14,443 nucleotides of DNA from PALSA-555 sp036521915 (GTDB taxonomy: Bacteria > Actinomycetota > Acidimicrobiia > IMCC26256 > PALSA-555): positions 1 through 14,443 of the forward strand of contig DATDGU010000286.1 in the NCBI GenBank assembly GCA_036521915.1. The letters run 5' to 3'. A program made the translations under genes and the position numbers. The notes under the pieces are model-generated. The model searched no databases. It was not told where the DNA came from and was given only the letters and a program-made list of their open reading frames with translations. Positions 13,530 to 14,443 of the stretch are shown here, one piece after another; the stretch's first letter is position 1; the number at the start of each line of letters is the position of its first letter.

Positions 13530-13969
13530 GCCGGGCCGTCCGTGGTGCGCTCGTCCTGGAGCGGGTCGTGCGGGTGGCCGGAGTCGAACCCGCCGTGCTT
13601 GCGCATGAACGTCGTCGAGCGCTTCGCGATCCGCCAGCCGTCGGCGGTGCGGACGTACTCGTCGTTGTACCAGCCGAGCCGCATCGCGTGGGTGTGCTGG
13701 TCGATGAAGACGAAGTGCTGCTTGCCGGTGGCGCGGTCGCCGTCGAACGCTACGACCGGCATGTTCCCGATGAACTGGCCACGAGGCGCCGCCTCGAGCA
13801 GGGCCGGGAAGCGCTCGAGCGAGTACACGGTCCCGAAGGCGTTGTAGCTCCCGTCGGGCGCGAACACGTCGAGCCAGCGGTCCTGCACGAACTCGCTGCA
13901 CAGCAGCATGTAGCGCGAGCACAGCGCGTCGATCTCGACGAGGTCGGCGTGTCGCGCGTCGTCGGTCAT
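13526..13969 (-). CDS. SnoaL-like / nuclear transport factor 2-fold protein
   Basis: A 147-residue cone-shaped α+β barrel protein of the SnoaL-like/NTF2 superfamily. It has an N-terminal helix IDALCSRYMLLCSEF (13-27), DVFAPDGSYNAFG (34-46), the strand GKQHFVFIDQH (82-92) and WYNDEYVRTADGWRIAKRST (100-119), the characteristic final pair of strands. The fold hosts isomerases, dehydratases and ring-hydroxylating dioxygenase small subunits, and no catalytic Asp/His pair can be assigned with certainty. The ATG at 13969 is chosen for GGGGGAG just upstream. The frame is open to 14053 through operator site E, but the extension has no family character. It is followed with GTGA overlap by the amidohydrolase relic, so it was once the first gene of a coupled pair. 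Confidence 0.85.
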   Translation of the reverse strand: MTDDARHADLVEIDALCSRYMLLCSEFVQDRWLDVFAPDGSYNAFGTVYSLERFPALLEAAPRGQFIGNMPVVAFDGDRATGKQHFVFIDQHTHAMRLGWYNDEYVRTADGWRIAKRSTTFMRKHGGFDSGHPHDPLQDERTTDGPA

Positions 13970-14044
13970 GCGCTCCCCCGTCCGGTGCGGGTCCGGTTGC
14001 GTCAATCCCCGCCCGCCTGCGCGGAAGTGACACATCCGTTTCCG

Positions 14045-14059
14045 GAGAATCACGTTATC
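14045..14059. promoter_or_regulatory. Operator-like palindrome, site E, between the SnoaL-like and second SDR genes
   Basis: GAGAAT-CAC-GTTATC matches the five-site consensus. On the minus strand it overlaps GATTCT, a possible -10 for the SnoaL-like gene about 75 nt upstream of its ATG. On the plus strand TATCAT (14056-14061) overlaps its right edge as a possible -10 for the SDR. No GAGAG box occurs 7 nt away, unlike sites A-C. Confidence 0.55.
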
Positions 14060-14141
14060 ATCGTGACCGGGCTCGTCGCCGGTGGGCCGATACCTCGCGG
14101 GCGCGGCGGCGGTGGCGTTAGCCTGCGCGACCGTTGCGGGT

Positions 14142-14155
14142 CCGACCGCGGTCGG
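14142..14155. repeat. Perfect 14-bp inverted repeat in the SDR leader
   Basis: CCGACCGCGGTCGG is a perfect palindrome 68 nt before the SDR start. It is followed by another short palindrome, CCGACGTCGG (14172-14181), and by GGGGC/GCCCC pairing across 14161-14195. It could be a separate operator or leader hairpins. In DNA this GC-rich a chance origin is also plausible. Confidence 0.4.
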
Positions 14156-14223
14156 GCATCGGGGCCGGCGCCCGACGTCGGCTCCGGCGAGCCCCTCGAG
14201 CCCACGATTGCTGAGGCAGCCAG

Positions 14224-14443
14224 ATGACCTTGTTCGACGCGTACCGCTATGCCGCCAAGCGAGCCCTCGTCGTCGGAGGCGCCAGCGGCATGGGCGCCGC
14301 CACGGCCGAGCTCCTTCAGGACGCGGGCGCCGAGGTCGTCGTCATGGACTTCGCCGAGATCACGCGGCCCCGCGCCACGGCCATCCACCTCAACCTCGCC
14401 GAGGCGGCCTCGATCGACGCGGCCGTCGACGAGTGCGGGGGCC
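14224..14443 (+). CDS. Short-chain dehydrogenase/reductase (partial, N-terminal 73 residues)
   Basis: The gene runs off the right edge. The N-terminus MTLFDAYRYAAKRALVVGG leads into the dinucleotide motif GGASGMG (18-24), a variant of T-G-x3-G-x-G with Gly in place of Thr. Asp42 after β2 (VVVMDFAE) favours NAD(H). NLAEAASIDAAVDEC (57-71) corresponds to the region where SDRs normally have D-V, with Asn-Leu here. The catalytic Ser-Tyr-Lys lies beyond the window. The start is supported by GAGG about 9 nt upstream and a normal family N-terminus. It is divergent from the SnoaL-like gene and may be controlled by site E. Steroid or hydroxyacyl-CoA dehydrogenase activity is a guess from context. Confidence 0.88.
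   Translation, partial: MTLFDAYRYAAKRALVVGGASGMGAATAELLQDAGAEVVVMDFAEITRPRATAIHLNLAEAASIDAAVDECGG

Overview
This window is about 14.4 kb of very GC-rich, densely coding DNA. It reads as chromosomal DNA from an actinobacterium. The evidence is high GC in third codon positions, frequent GTG starts, a predicted F420-dependent LLM-family enzyme, a heteromeric acyl-CoA dehydrogenase pair, a KshB-type ferredoxin reductase, a FadD3-like ligase and a TetR-type regulator. The lineage (mycobacterial-type or acidimicrobial-type) cannot be fixed from the sequence alone. I see no phage, IS, CRISPR, tRNA or rRNA.

Layout. (1) Positions 1-2443, minus: an operon of small acyl-CoA dehydrogenase subunit, large subunit and an enoyl-CoA hydratase cut by the window edge. 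(2) 2539-3321, plus: a canonical enoyl-CoA hydratase. (3) 3364-4944, minus: a FadD3-like acyl-CoA synthetase. (4) 5055-6074, plus: a KshB-like oxygenase reductase. (5) 6062-8187, minus: an LLM-family oxidoreductase followed by a class III CoA-transferase. (6) 8307-9664, plus: an SDR translationally coupled to a carboxymuconolactone-decarboxylase-like protein. (7) 9659-11673, minus: a two-subunit B12-dependent acyl-CoA mutase. (8) 11776-12567, plus: an atypical enoyl-CoA hydratase-fold protein. (9) 12718-13413, plus: a TetR regulator. (10) 13442-13969, minus: a SnoaL-like protein followed by the two fused ends of an otherwise deleted amidohydrolase gene. (11) From 14224, plus: the start of a second SDR.

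Together the genes look like a CoA-thioester catabolic island. It would activate a carboxylic acid (FadD, CaiB), desaturate it (acyl-CoA dehydrogenase pair), hydrate and oxidise it (enoyl-CoA hydratases, SDRs), rearrange a branched acyl-CoA (mutase) and feed electrons to an oxygenase encoded elsewhere. A steroid, terpenoid or other alicyclic substrate fits best, but this is inference.

The most interesting signal is non-coding. Five intergenic regions (2450, 4967, 8220, 11734 and 14045) each carry a variant of one 15-bp interrupted palindrome, GAGAAT-nnn-RTTNTC, overlapping a plausible -10 element. Three of them also have GAGAG exactly 7 nt to the right. This points to one regulon over most of the window, possibly controlled by the local TetR protein. 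Other points are the deletion relic of an amidohydrolase gene, a mutase with altered active-site motifs, and a divergent hydratase-fold protein lacking the second catalytic glutamate.
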